In this document: piece by piece, positions 1 to 11,138 of the stretch
Position numbering within the stretch: position 1 is the first letter of the stretch
Layout: every line of letters begins with the position of its first letter
Assembly: GCA_963281255.1 (NCBI GenBank)
Contig: OY725500.1
Coordinates: forward strand, 1,612,001 to 1,676,000
From: Aphrocallistes beatrix
Lineage: Eukaryota > Porifera > Hexactinellida > Sceptrulophora > Aphrocallistidae
Reading direction: 5' to 3'
DNA length: 64,000 nt
Program-made: the position numbers and the translations under genes
Notes under the pieces: model-generated
Database searches by the model: none
The model's input: the letters and a program-made list of their open reading frames with translations, nothing else
Told to the model about the DNA's origin: nothing

Positions 1-1075
1 ATGTATCCAGATGAACCCACTTCTTCCGATACCCCGGACGTCGTTCCCCGATATTCCCTCCTCTCCCTTTTGAGATGAGCAATTTGACGTCTGGCCCTTT
101 CCTATCCAACACTTTGTATGGTCCATTATATCTCGAGTCAAGTGCATCGTGTCTAGCAGTGGTTCAGGAGCATTACTTCATCGCCCACTTGTATCTCAGA
201 GCTTGTTCTCCCTTTATTATGATATTATCGAGCTCTACCTAGGCTTGACGCTATATTCTCCTCCGCTATGGCCTTCAGTTCGGCTTTCCTCTTTTTTCAA
301 GTCGTGCAGTGGTCTACAAATCCTCGAAATTCCGTGCCATCTAACTGTGATCCCTGATCCGTAACTACAATCTCGGGTACTCCATGCCCTTGATATATCC
401 ACCTCTTTTCAAACGCGATAACCACGCTTTCATAAGTTTGATCGTGAAGGGGGACTATCTCAATCAACCTAGGAAACAGGTCGACCATCAAGAGAAAGTA
501 TTGGAATTCACCGTCTGCCCAGGGGAGTGTACCAATATCAACCCCGACAGCAGCTCCAGGATAATCTTTTCCCAATACCATCCAATGGGCTGCTTCGGCC
601 GGTTCGACGGCTTCGAACGTTGACAAACAACGCAGATGCGACAAAACTGCTTTGTGTCTCGTGCCATTTTAGCCCAAAAAATATCTTCCTCAAAGCATGA
701 AGGGTTCCGGCTCGTCCTAAATGGGCCTGGCCTGTCGGTGAACTTCTTCGAGAATTTCATTCTGCAACACCTTGGGTACCACTAAGCGATCGTCGAAGTA
801 CAAAGCATTCCCTTCCAATCTCATATGCCTAGTTGCCCGTTTGAGTTGGCCCTCCTGAATGGACCCCCTGATTGGAGCTAGTTGACTTCTCGTTGAATCA
901 TTGGGTTTTGTCTATGTTTGTCCAGGATTCGACCTCGCATCCCCTTCGGTTCTTCGAATACGTATACCTTGTTCTCAATGGAGTCTTCATCATTTACTCG
1001 AGTGTCATACTCTAGCTTAGGAACCCGGCTGAGATAATCGGCGGTGTTATTTTGGGCTCCTGGACGGTACTCGAC
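1..1075 (-). pseudogene. Gypsy element A: RNase H tail, integrase and C-terminal domain (decayed)
   Basis: Read on the minus strand this continues the RNase H of 1076-1711. It holds the linker with an ADYLSR-like site (about 1020-1050), an HHCC zinc region whose second half reads ICVVCQRSKP (about 640-660), and an integrase core with VDIGTLPW followed by YFLLMVDLFPRLIEIVP and VTDQGSQLDG, the D and D parts of a DDE integrase. The stretch with the third acidic residue is deleted or unreadable. Bases 1-220 read as the post-integrase domain (YNGPYKVLDRKG, then WVHLD). In the family this protein inserts the cDNA into the host chromosome. At least three reading-frame changes are needed and base 1 of the window cuts the element, so no LTR is visible. 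Dead copy; the assignment to Ty3/Gypsy is firm. Confidence 0.85.
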
Positions 1076-1711
1076 TCAGTGTGGCAACCCCTTCAGTTCG
1101 AGAATCCAACGCGGATATGTGTGGCGAGGATCTCTTTGCCTCCTGAGCCACTGGAGGGACCAGTGATCAGTGACAAAAACTACTTCTGATGCACCACTTA
1201 TGTATACCGCCCATTTCCGTGCAGCCGCCACCAGAGCCCACGCCTCTGATTGCCCCGCACTGTAGTTTTTCTGCGAATCACTTAGAGCTGATGAATGGTA
1301 ACGAATAGGAAGAAGTTTTCCCGTGTTCATGTCATTCTGAGAAAGAACTGCTGCAATTCCTGACGTGCTAGCGTCTGATTCAACGTAGAAAGTTTCGGAC
1401 CAGTCTGGAAATGTCAGCACAATCGGCTCGCTGATCAACTTCCCTCTTTGCTCTTTGAATGCTCTATTACAACCTTCATCCCATTCCCAGCGAATTTCCT
1501 TCTTCTTTAGTCTGTATAGAAGCGCCGCGATTTCAGCCATGTGAGGAATATAGTCTCGATAGTAATTTATCGTCCCAAGAAATCGTTGCTCATGTACCCT
1601 CTCTGGTAGAGGAAATGAAGCTATCTTCTCCAAATACGATTTGTAGGTTCCCTCCCTTGTGATGTAATCAAATATCCCAAGAATTCGCATTCGAAATTCA
1701 GGAAGTGACAT
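1076..1711 (-). pseudogene. Gypsy element A: RT thumb/connection and RNase H
   Basis: One open stretch of 211 codons. It starts in the RT thumb (FLGTINYYRDYIPHMAEIAA), runs through the connection (IRWEWDEGCNRAFKEQ), and contains the Ty3/Gypsy-type RNase H with YVESDASTSGIAAVLSQ and VFVTDHWSLQWLRRQRDPRH. The usual TDHxxL motif is kept. RNase H removes the RNA template during reverse transcription in virus-like particles. It continues downstream into the integrase part (1-1075) and is preceded by the RT palm in another frame. This is the best preserved piece of the element. It resembles the same domain of elements B (12.8-13.2 kb) and C (27.0-27.6 kb) without being close to identical, so three families of one lineage are present. 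Confidence 0.88.
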
Positions 1712-1739
1712 TTATCTCTCGGAGTTGGATGTTTGCATC

Positions 1740-2230
1740 AGTGAGCCGTTGGATTACCTCCTGTAGTCTGTTGATATGTTCTTCGAACGTTCTCGAATAG
1801 ATAGCATTCCACCCCACTCACCTCCTATGCATCGGTCGATCAGTCTTTGGAAGGTAGCGCCCCCGTTTACCATGCTAAATAGCATGACCAGCATCTCATA
1901 TAACCCTTTGGGAGTGTAGAAAGCCATTCTGGGGATATCATCTCTCGCATGGGAACGAACCAATAGGCGCTCGCGACGTTGAGGCAGGAATAGTGGCGAC
2001 TTCCCTTCAACTTATCAAATATCGACTGTGGGTTTGGAGGACCATAACGTCCCGTTTAGTCACTGCATTGAGTTGCCGATAATCGATCGCAAACCGTAAC
2101 TGCCCGTCCTTTTTGCGAACAAGAACCACATCACTGGCCCAGGCTGATTTAGACGGCCTACATATTCTATTTTTGCACATTTCCTCGATTTCTTCCTCCC
2201 ATGGCGGGGTATCTTCCTAGGGCGATATAA
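1740..2230 (-). pseudogene. Gypsy element A: reverse transcriptase palm (frameshifted)
   Basis: Minus strand, several frames. Around 2060-2150 the fingers/palm entry reads ASDVVLVRKKDG then LRFAIDYRQLNAVT. At 1754-1963 comes FYTPKGLYEMLVMLFSMVNG then ATFQRLID, the equivalent of the usual LPFGLxNAPATFQRLMD motif. The YxDD catalytic box is not recognisable; where it should lie (about 1800-1750) the sequence has diverged. The known role is copying element RNA into cDNA. Frameshifts near 1970 and 2060 and loss of the catalytic box make it non-functional. Confidence 0.75.
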
Positions 2231-2632
2231 TACATTCCTTAGCTTGGCCGCTTGAGGCATCTCAAAGGGCAGTTGAGTCGTCATGAAAATGCAAATCTGC
2301 TCAGTATTGAGTCCTGTTTTGAGACCCTCGTCTAAACATCTCGCTACAAAGTCTTGCACAGCTCCTCCCACTGGCCAGATTAGTTGGCGAAACCTGGATG
2401 CCACTTCAAATGCATCTGGGGCCGGATCGAGTCGGGTCCTAAGAATTTCAAAAGCATTGAGTGTATCTTTCCCCCCCCTCTTGCCTTCCTCGGGTTACAT
2501 ATGCTGGCAGTAGCCGAACTGCTGCCTTTCATCAATTGATACGACGCTCGCTCTGAACTTTGGTTCCCATTCTGAAATTCGTTGTCCTTCGAGAAGCGGT
2601 GGTATCGCCACGGTGAGAGGGGTAGCCATACG
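2231..2632 (-). pseudogene. Gypsy element A: Gag-like N-terminal region fused to RT remnant
   Basis: An ATG at 2632 (minus) opens MATPLTVAIPPLLEGQRISE, and after a frame change the reading continues as FEVASRFRQLIWPVGGAVQD and CLDEGLKTGLNTEQ. The helical, cysteine-poor composition and the position just upstream of pol suggest Gag (capsid). No CCHC nucleocapsid knuckle and no aspartic protease motif (DTGA/DSGA) is seen between this and the RT, so a segment of several hundred bases appears deleted. Confidence is moderate because Gag is poorly conserved and the call rests on position. Confidence 0.5.
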
Positions 2633-2900
2633 TTTAGAATACCGATTAGATTCATGTCAACGGATAGTAATAAGTATAAGAAATCTAATTGAGCATTCGG
2701 ATACAACAATATTACTACAAGTATATACTATACTAAACGAACTACGCTACCTGCGGTGTCTAATCATATTGCTTTTTCATACCAACCTTTGATTTAGTGT
2801 AGCAGCTAACTGAAATGAATCTTCTTGTTCAGTTTTCATTATTTTGCTAATTCCTCAATTCTGTTACTCTGTGCTGAGCGCTGCGTCTTCAAGATCGATA

Positions 2901-3640
2901 TCAGGGCAGAGAAAAGAAATTTTCAGCTTCGCTTGGTAGACGTGGTTTTCGACACCCGTGAAACCAGTCTTCGCTTTTTTGATCGATTGATTTGATTAAA
3001 GATAATGTTATTGCCTTATGTGCAGATTCTATGAGACCATTAGTTTTCAAATGGTAAGGAGTATAAAATATTAGTTTACAATTATGTGTTTCCTGTAAAG
3101 CTTTGGATACCATGTTAGTAAATTCTGGCCCGTTTTCACCAACTATTTGAACAGTCGCACCCTAAGGACAGTAGATAGAAAAATGACTGCAGCGGCCTCT
3201 TTCGTTCTAAGAGGACGAGTTTCGATCCATTATGTAAATTGATCAATGAATGTAAGGATATTTATATTTATACTCTTTAGATTCAATTAATGGCCCCCTT
3301 AAATACATTCCTACTCGTACCATACTTTTGCTATGACTGGAAATGGTTGTAATAGGACTATTGGAGCCTTTAGACAAGGTTTATTCTTTCGGCAGCGAGT
3401 GCAATTTAAATAATAGGACTGAATGTCTTTAGACATTCCTGATCAGTAATAGCTCTCTTTAGCAATCCGATAAGAATAAGGAAAAATTTGATAACCAACA
3501 TCGTCATGTACTTCTCGTAGTTTGTGGGGTAATTTTGATGACAAATAGATAAATATCCTCTGATGGTTTACAGGGTGATCCAAAAGTTCTGCAACAAATT
3601 TTGCTGAAGTACTATACTTACACAAATGGATCTAACATCC
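2901..3640 (-). pseudogene. Retroviral-type integrase fragment, separate from element A
   Basis: Minus strand. From 3640 downward: YQIFPYSYRIAKESYY, then GMSKDIQSYYLNCTRCRKNK (the HHCC zinc-binding part, CxxC visible), PVIAKVWYE, ETRPLRTKEAAAVIFLSTVL, VGENGPEFTNMVSKALQE (second acidic motif, here N-G-PEF) and FYTPYHLKTNGLIESAHKAI (the conserved glutamate). This is the core of a DDE integrase of the Ty3/Gypsy, GIN or Ginger kind (KRBA2-like). At least three frame breaks. It cannot belong to element A because A already has its own integrase and this one is of a different type. No RT, LTR or TIR was found next to it. Confidence 0.72.
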
Positions 3641-4989
3641 GACATTAGAAGGATAATTTTAATTATTTTGCAATCCAATTGCCTGTATTTCTGAATAAAT
3701 TTGATTTCCTAGAGTGGATGTTTGTGTATTTATAAAAAAAGAGAAAAATCTAAAGAAAAAAATATCGAAAGCTTGGAACATTCTATGACTATACTTTAAC
3801 AATTGTTGTTTTTATTGATGCTTACCGGTCTTATAAACCAAATAAATAATCATATTTTAGTATTTTGAATTAATAACTGACTATAGGAAGAAATATATTT
3901 AATCAGGAGAAAAAAGTTATTTTCGAGCTTGACACACAGTATTGTTTCTCTAATATCCCCAAGTGCCCACTGGACAACCCTGCGGACACGTAGTGTCCGC
4001 AAGCCGCTCAGCGCAAGCAAGCGAAGCGCGCTTGTTACTAATAACTCTTAAACCATTGAATTTAGATGTATATAACTTATATTATCAATTAAAAAGTAGT
4101 ACATATATTGGCTATCAAATATGATCAAAGTGAATGCCTAGTTATTGCGGTTTACTTTTTACATTATTGCGTTTTCATATCATATAGCAACCTTACATGA
4201 AAAAAATATCAATTTTTTCGTATTAATTAAAACCCATTCACAACTTGGTTCTATGCAAAAAACTATTAAAACACTCAGAAATGTCTTTAGTGAAGTTGTA
4301 GGACATATTCCGGCTATTCGTTGGTAAGTATGAATATTCAGCGCAACCGAATATATCAGTTTTCGAATTCAACCTTGCTAAATAGCAAAATATTTAAATT
4401 TCAAACCCAAACCCAATCCAATTTAGATATAGAAAATAAAAGGGAAAATCTATATAAATGCACGAATATACTATGCTTTGAATATAAAATGTACCAATAT
4501 TTATAAAGAACAATTTGAATATGTGCAAAACAAGTTAAATACATGGTTCACTTTACAAGTTTATAATACAACCACAAAATGTATAAATCATAACTTGTGA
4601 TAAAGTAGAGTTTAATATTGGAAAACTATAAACATATGAAAGCCTTCCAAAGTTAGAATCCGTTTTAGTTCATCATTCGTTAGTTGAATGAGGCAAAATC
4701 CATACTCCAGAGTTTCACCACTTGAGTTCTAAATTATTACACATAATAGTATATATATTATATCAACAAATAGCCTACTCTAGGTATATTAGGCCTGGCA
4801 TCAAATGTACCGTTAATGAAGAGAACGGGGATTTAAATTAGTAAATATATTGGCTCTGCACATAAATTATTTAATGCCATTAATACTTCAAATCATGTTA
4901 TTATCTAGTACAGTAAAATCTAACAATGTAAATTATTCAATTTGATTAATTATTGATATAATTCAGAACGACAATATAGTATACTCTAA
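3641..4989. other. AT-rich non-coding stretch
   Basis: No gene-like reading frame, no RNA gene. It contains one degenerate GC-hairpin module at 3956-4036 (listed separately). The short frames near 4145-4506 are of low-complexity AT composition and look accidental. Confidence 0.6.
3956..4036 (-). repeat. GC-hairpin module, S-type copy
   Basis: Contains GCGGACACGTAGTGTCCGC (a 19-base hairpin) followed by AGCGCAAGCAAGCGAAGCG and CGCTTG. It is isolated here; the AT-rich family arms that normally flank it are too diverged to see. Confidence 0.7.
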
Positions 4990-5240
4990 TCCAGGATTGT
5001 CAAACCTTTTTTGTTTGCGAGCCAAATAAGGGATTCTTTAGTTACTTGAGGGCCGCACGACCTTAGATATATCACGGTAACATGATGACTTATTTGGGGA
5101 TGGCATTTACTTGTATTATTTTAGATTAAACTCTTCAGAAAAATCACAACATATTTTATTGAATTATAGAAAACTTTATAAAGAACTTTATTTAACTTTA
5201 GGCATAGCATTCTATATACTAAGGCAATGGTAGTCAAAAA
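4990..5240. repeat. hAT-derived remnant (also at 63.4 kb) and a solo long-TIR end
   Basis: The sequence at 4992-5140 (CAGGATTGTCAAACC..., CCAAATAAGGGATT, GGTAACATGATGACTTATTTG) recurs in diverged form at 63395-63555. The CAGG-GTCAAACC start resembles hAT termini. At 5201-5235 a copy of the terminal repeat of the 3.07-kb element of 35.1 kb (GCATAGCATTCTATATACTA) stands alone. Confidence 0.5.
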
Positions 5241-5361
5241 GGATTTAATACCATGGATTGGTTAAATACTTCAAAACCAATAATTTTGATATTGTAGATA
5301 GTAGTATTATGTTCAGATAGATGATGCCAGCCAGCAAAGGTTCTAGCTCAAGTTAGATAAT

Positions 5362-5915
5362 AAATACAAGCGCACTTCGCTTGCTTGTGCTGCGCGCGGC
5401 TTGCGGACACTGTGTGTCCGCAGAGTTGCCCTGTGGCAGGGGCGGTCACAGGAATTTTCCAAACCGGAGCGAGGCGGGGCAAAATAAAAAAATCCGGGGC
5501 CTTCCTATGATTTTGGCTTAGATGGTCGAATGAAATCCGGGGCCGCACAATCAAACTAGGGGAAAATGCCCCGGAAGCCCCCCCAAAAACCCCATGTCAA
5601 CAGTTGGAAGCTGGTCTCTAGCATATTTTTCAAAATTCGTCAAATGGTGTGAAAATATGCACATAACCTTTTTTATTGCTATACTACACTATAATAGATT
5701 TAAGATATCAAACATAAGTTGTGGCTTTAAAGTATTAATAACAATGGCAATCTATTGTAGTGTCGTACAATGATTTCTATTGTGAGAGTGAAGTAATATA
5801 TATTGTATTGGAAAGGTGTGAAAAATTGTTTACCATTTTTTTGCAGGTGTGAAAATTTCGCTTAGATCTTAGAACTTAATCGTAGTCATATCATTGACAC
5901 CTACATGCCAAAATG
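5362..5915 (+). repeat. Repeat family S, copy 1 (with GC-hairpin module)
   Basis: Begins with the GC module (5365-5440: CAAGCGCACTTCGCTTGCTT and TGCGGACACTGTGTGTCCGCA). After an unrelated GC-rich insert (5440-5580) it resumes as family S: CCCCATGTCAACAGTTGGAA, AAATGGTGTGAAAATATGCA, GGTGTGAAAATTTCGCTTAG and TAATCGTAGTCATATCATTG. The same order is found at 29.1-29.4 and 29.8-30.1 kb. It is non-coding. Confidence 0.7.
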
Positions 5916-5919
5916 CCAA

Positions 5920-6430
5920 GACTTTCTCGCGAACCACAAACTTGGCACAAATTATGTTTCGTAAATAGTCAAAACCGCGAACGGTGCCTGTTAATGATAT
6001 GCACGATGAATATATTGATATGCGTACCTATTAATTACTATTGATTCAGTTTGGAAGTAGATTTAATGACTCATCTAGGAAATGTTTTTGCATCCAATTT
6101 ATGCTTCGTTCTGACTTTAGTCTAGCTAATCCGCCCAATCTCGGCATGGGCCCCCCTCAGCCTATGGATCCTGGGGCAGTGCCCCGGCTGCCTCCCCTCT
6201 CGTAGGCCCTGATGCCCAAAACCAGGCATATGGTAGGTAAACATGATAACATAGCTATAATATTATAATATCTACCTCTTAGATTATTAACTAACTTTGT
6301 ACTTGAATTAGTAGTCGCTATAAATCTACTGTTGCAGGAGAGTTTTGACACAGGACTTTTATCATAAGCGAAAGCATGTTTAGCAACACCTAAAAAAGGT
6401 AATTTATAATAATTAATAATTATAAATAAT
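5920..6430. other. Non-coding stretch
   Basis: No coding signal. A short C/G-rich patch (6145-6205, CCTGGGGCAGTGCCCC) resembles the end of a hAT MITE such as those at 5449 and 36516, but no partner end or duplication was found. Confidence 0.4.
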
Positions 6431-7385
6431 ATCCTTACTATTAAAACTCGATTAATGTATATTTATATATATACAAGCGCGCTTCGCTTGCTTGCGCTGC
6501 GCGGCTGGCGGACACTTTGTGTCCGCCGGAGGCTCCCTTCGGTCGCCTGGGGTCACATTGGTTAATTATAAGGGAGATAACATCTCTAAATATGTTTATC
6601 TTAGTGTCAAAATCGATATCTCTCGAAAAATCACCAAATTTGTCGATTAAAAAAAAAATATATATATACATATACACTATACAGTATATATATATATCTG
6701 TAACGAATTGATTGGAGAAACTGACAGGCGCAGAAAGCTGAATTTTGGCATGCAGGAGTCTTTTGGCTATGGCTCCACTAAGTACTGAGTTCAGACGAAA
6801 ATGTCGACTCATAATGTAATTATGACGTCATTGTCACCTTTTTTATAATTAGAAATTTCAGTTTTTTGACTATAACTCAGCCATTTTAGGCGATAGAAGG
6901 CTGAAATTTTAATAGAATATGATATTAATATACAGTAGAACGTACGTACTCGGGATAAGACGTACTTCGGCTTAGTACGTACTCATTTCTCTGAACCAAA
7001 ATTCATTTATTATAGATTCCTATGTAATATCAACTCGGTTAGTACGTGCTTACAGATAGTACGTACTTTTTCCCGCTTCCCGGAGGGATACGTACTAACC
7101 GAGTTCTACTGTACCTCACATATGATAGAATTATCTTCAAAAAATGTTGACTCATCACTCTGTAATGACTTCTTCATTACGCATCAAAATTTTTAAAATT
7201 GACAAATTTTTTGATTTTTCGTGCGATATCGATTATCACAGTATGACAGACGTATTTAGAGATGTTATCTCCCATATAATTAATTAATCAATGGTGACCA
7301 AGGGCGCCTCCGGTGGACACAAAGTGTTCGCCAGTCGCGCAGCGCAAGCAAGCGAAGCTTCGAACTTGCGAATCGAACTTGCTTG
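6431..7385. mobile_element. Repeat family A, composite inverted copy
   Basis: Starts with the family terminal repeat ATCCTTACTATTAAAACTCG (6431), then a GC-hairpin module in plus orientation (6471-6555), an inverted piece of the A arm (to 6650), a TA run, and a second A arm in plus orientation beginning CTGTAACGAATTGATTG (6697) that ends in a second, degenerate GC module (7293-7375). It is a foldback-like composite and non-coding. A pogo MITE sits inside it at 6933-7111. Confidence 0.75.
6933..7111. mobile_element. pogo-type MITE in repeat A
   Basis: 179 bp with inverted ends CAGTAGAAC and GTTCTACTG, flanked by TA on both sides (6931-6932, 7112-7113). The interrupted A repeat resumes as CCTCACATATGA exactly as in intact copies (14.8, 33.9 and 46.8 kb), giving a clean empty site. 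Confidence 0.88.
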
Positions 7386-7543
7386 AGCCAGTGATAAAAT
7401 ACTCGAATGGGTAAAAAATCAGCTTTCTGTAATGTGGAGTAAATTGCTGGTCTACTACTTGTACAAAAATGACAAAATCTATGGATGGTTGTCAGGGTGC
7501 ATTTTCATAGCACCAATGGATTGACAGAACGTTCTCGAGGAGG

Positions 7544-7713
7544 CAGGGTTGCCGTGGGAATGGGAATATGTGGGAATTCCTCAGATTCTCATATGGGATG
7601 GGAATGGGAATGACTTTAAGCCTATGGGTATTCCCACATGTGGGTTTCTGTGGGTTTTCCCACAGAAATCCTGTTGGAATGGGTATTGAAATTCTATTCC
7701 CATGGCAACCCTG
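7544..7713. mobile_element. hAT-type MITE, 170 bp
   Basis: Inverted ends CAGGGTTGCCGTGGGAAT and ATTCCCATGGCAACCCTG, flanked by the 8-bp duplication CGAGGAGG (7536-7543) / CGAGGTGG (7714-7721). An 8-bp duplication with CAGGG ends is diagnostic of hAT. Short GGGAATG repeats fill the inside. Confidence 0.85.
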
Positions 7714-7721
7714 CGAGGTGG

Positions 7722-8282
7722 GCAATATTTATTCGCAATATTTATTCATATCCTTGGTCTTTTATGATATTTAATTCACAATATTGTTTGCTAACAATTT
7801 TGTCCGCTATAAGGCTGGAGTTTAATTGGATCCCAAAACTTAATTGATCCCCTTCGACAAGATGTGATAAGTAGAGGTTGATGAGGATGAGTGGTTATAT
7901 TATTGATATCAGCAAAATCCCTACTTTCATGCCCATCAATGTCTTTATTCGTCTGGCGCATCTAAAAGATAAAATTATAATACGAATAAAATAAAATTTT
8001 TAAAATTTATATGAAATAAATATCACTCTTATAATGAACATTTTTAAGTGGTGACATGGCCTACTTAATTCATGGCCGTGTATGTCACCGAGAAGACCTG
8101 AAAGATAGAAGGCCAGTTTTAACACAATTCAAAGTTTAATTAGATCGGTAAGTCAAAAACAGTATACGATAGACCTTTGAAATATATTATTACCATATAC
8201 AATCATCATATCAGAGTATGCAATTCAGCTGTCAAAAATTAGATATGTCATTATGTAATTGTGGAATAGGCTCTCTTTAGAA
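7722..8282. other. AT-rich non-coding stretch
   Basis: Nothing recognised. Confidence 0.5.
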
Positions 8283-8598
8283 CGAAAAAATGCGGCTGTT
8301 CTAGCTAATTTTGAACATCGTTATCTGTATTTCTAATGCTTTACTTTTTGATAGGGCAATGATAGAAAGGCGAAATCCTAAAAATCTGAAAATCTTGATT
8401 GGACTATTACTTTCAATATTCTCTGATTTACTTAAGTAGTGAGAAGTGACAAATTCTCTAAGATTTTGTCACACCTCATTACTTCTCTATAGATCGTGAG
8501 GCCTTTCTATCGTTGCCCTATCAAAAAATCAAGCATTAGAAATGCAGATAACGATGTTTTAAATGAGCTAAAACAGCAGCATTTTTCGTTCTAAAAAG
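8283..8598. repeat. Foldback repeat with ~90-bp arms
   Basis: The left arm starting TTTAGAACGAAAAAATGC is repeated inverted on the right, ending GCATTTTTCGTTCTAAA. The arms share CAACGATAGAAAGGC-like and GCATTAGAAATGCAGATAAC-like blocks. Spacer about 110 bp. Non-coding; a hairpin-type MITE. It lies directly against the coding remnant of Gypsy element B. Confidence 0.75.
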
Positions 8599-8640
8599 AA
8601 TTTCCCAAGACAAAGAGGATGAGGCGGTTTTCTCATTTGA

Positions 8641-9065
8641 CATGGAGAGCGCAATAGAAGCAAGAATAAACCCGGACCTTCAGCCCGAAGAAAGGAACGA
8701 ATTACGTAATTTGTTACAGGAATTCCGCATTAAGTATTCGCAGAAAATCCGAAGAAACCGTCCTGCACAAATATAGAAGAGCACGCAATTAATGTCGGGG
8801 ATGCTCAACCAATAAAACAAAGGCCGTGTAGAGTCCCACCGATGTGGGAAGAGGAAATAAATAAGCAAATCGATGAAATGCTAGGAAACGGCGTTTGCCG
8901 TCCCTCAAACTCGCCTTGGAGCAGTAATGTAATCCTCGTGAAGAAGAAAGATGGAAGTATGCGTTTCGCCATTAATTATAGACTGCTCAACGACATCACC
9001 AAGAAGGACGCATACCCAATTCCCGACATACAGGCAATTCTAGATAAGTTAGAAGGGAGTAACTA
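8641..9065 (+). pseudogene. Gypsy element B: reverse transcriptase N-terminal part
   Basis: Plus strand. After MESAIEARINPDLQPEERNE (8641) and a frame break, the open stretch 8842-9065 reads MWEEEINKQIDEMLGNGVCR then VILVKKKDGSMRFAINYR and LNDITKKDAYPIPDIQAIL, the classic fingers/palm entry of Ty3/Gypsy RT. It stops at LEGSNYS where the Tigger-like element begins (9066) and resumes at about 12520. Upstream Gag and protease are absent, displaced by the foldback repeat. Confidence 0.85.
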
Positions 9066-10128
9066 CAGTGCAACCCCGATTATCCGAACTTCGATTATCC
9101 GAACACCTCGATTAGCCGAACATTTCGGTTGGTCCCAACCCAAGTTTACTATACTGTACCTATTTCAGAGTACTACACCTGTGATACTTATTGTATAACC
9201 ACTATATGTGAAACAGGAACTACTTTGACTTGAAATTATAACTTCTTAATTTCGTAATCCAATTCAGTTTATTTCCACTATTTTCGCGTATTACCCAACA
9301 TATTTTTCTTTGAACAGTTTAGCAACGGTCTGTAGGGTACATTACTAGAGTGAAGAAAAAATGTGAAGTTAACATTGAAAAATAAGCAAAAGATAATTGA
9401 AAGACTGAAAAAAGGAGTAAAACCATCAGTGCTGATGAAATTATTTAACTGCGGAAAATCAACGATCTCCGAACTAAAAAAAATAAAGAGAAGCTTGTTT
9501 CTTATACCTCAACCATGGAGATAGACAGTGAGGCGAAGAAACGGAAGACGTTAAAGAGAGGGACGAACGATTCAGTAGAGAAGGCAACTTACTTGTGGTT
9601 TATTCAGGAGCGTGCCAGAGGCACACCTATATCAGGCTCGAGATCCTAACTCAAAAAGCCCTACAGTTCTACCGTCAGTTGAATGATGATGCCCCTTCGG
9701 ACGAATTTAGGGCAAGTTCGGGGTGGTTAGATAAGTCCAAACGGCGCCATGGAATTCGTCAACTAAGAATCGTAGGAAGAAAAGCTTTTTGCTAACATAG
9801 ATAGCATTCAATCTTTCATTGAAAAGCTATTTAATCTGATACAACAAAATTATCTACAGCCCGAACAGCTATACAATGCAGACGAAACTGGACTCTTCTG
9901 GCGACTACTACCAGATAAGACTTTGGTAAGTGCGCACGAGAAGGCAGCTCCTGGAATAAAATCACAGGGAATCACAAGCTAAAACCAATGGTCATTGGAA
10001 AATACCATAATCCAAGATGCTTTAAAAACGTCAACATGGATCGCTTACGGTTAACTACTGTGCTCAAAAGAATGCATGGATGAAGACTTTTATGTTCGAA
10101 CGCTTGTTTCATCATCTGTTTGTTATTA

Positions 10129-10666
10129 CAGTGGAACCTCCGTAATCCGACACCTCTGTAAACCGACATTTCTCTAAACCGACATTATTTCTGTTCACGG
10201 ATAGTTTTTCTATAGAAAACAACCTCTATAATCCGACACCTCGCTATTCCGGAATCCCACAATTTAATGATTTTCCAGTAATGCAAATTCGACCTGTATA
10301 ATCCGACAATTTTTTCGTCTATCAAATAATGTCGGATTATGGAGGTTATTTTACCTCCATAATCCGACAAATTATTCGTCTGTCAAATATTGTCGGATTG
10401 TGGAGGTTATTTTACCTCCATAATCCGACATTTTGCTGATTTTCCACAAATGTCGGATTATGGAGGGGTTATTTTACCTCTGAACAGACAAAGTATTCGT
10501 CTGTCAAATATTGTCGGATTGTGGAGGTTATTTTACCTCCATAATCCGACATTTTGCTGATTTTCCACAAATGTCGGATTATGGAGGTTATTCGATAATC
10601 CGATAATTTGCTAATCCGATATTTTTTTCGTCTCCCATTGAATGTCGGATTATGGAGGTTCCACTG
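10129..10666. mobile_element. pogo-type MITE built of tandem copies of its own end
   Basis: 538 bp with inverted ends CAGTGGAACCTCCGTAATCC and its complement at 10647-10666. TA precedes it (10127-10128); the right flank is CTGTA, so the duplication is imperfect. Its inside is a minisatellite: GTCGGATTATGGAGG starts at 10331, 10392, 10452, 10513 and 10573 (periods 61/60), alternating two unit types, each containing the inverted pair GTCGGATTATGGAGG / CCTCCATAATCCGAC. It interrupts the Tigger transposase between the first and second catalytic aspartates. Confidence 0.85.
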
Positions 10667-10779
10667 CTGTAAAGCAGTATTTAAATGGTCAAGGTCTCCA
10701 ATGCAAAGCTATCCTATTTCTTGATAATTGTGCGGCCCATCCAGGTCAAGATGTACTACGCAGCAATGATGGTCTAATA

Positions 10780-11138
10780 CAGTGGTTCTCAACCGGGGTG
10801 CCGCGGCACCCTGGGTGCCATTTGCTTCCTCTAGGGGTGCCGCAGGCCTTACCACACTTACATACTGCTTTATTTTATTTTCTATTGATACCATTGTCAA
10901 TGTTGAATTTGATGATTGTCCTCTGACAATCCTCTGGAATAATTTATTACACAATATTCACAATAATTTCCTAGTTTATTAATTAGTTATTCTATAATAA
11001 AGTCGTAATAATTCAAATCAATTTCCACTTTTACTATCATTTGTTCATTGGCCTGCCACTAAGTTAAATTAAGGGGTTCCGCTGAAAGGTATAAGTTTAG
11101 AAAGGGTGCCGCGAGAAGAAAAAGGTTGAGAAACACTG
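10780..11138. mobile_element. hAT-type MITE with perfect 8-bp duplication
   Basis: 359 bp, ends CAGTGGTTCTCAACC and GGTTGAGAAACACTG, flanked by GTCTAATA at 10772-10779 and 11139-11146. It splits the Tigger transposase just upstream of the third catalytic motif; removing it and one duplication restores continuous protein homology. The end sequence is of the type seen in widespread hAT MITEs of many animals. Confidence 0.93.

Noticed and set aside
5440..5580. hAT MITE starting CAGGGGCGGTCACAGG
   Set aside because: The left end looks right, but no matching right end or 8-bp duplication was found within 1 kb.
6517..6812. Open frames on both strands in repeat A
   Set aside because: Reading through GC module and TA run; no conservation of frame between copies of the repeat.
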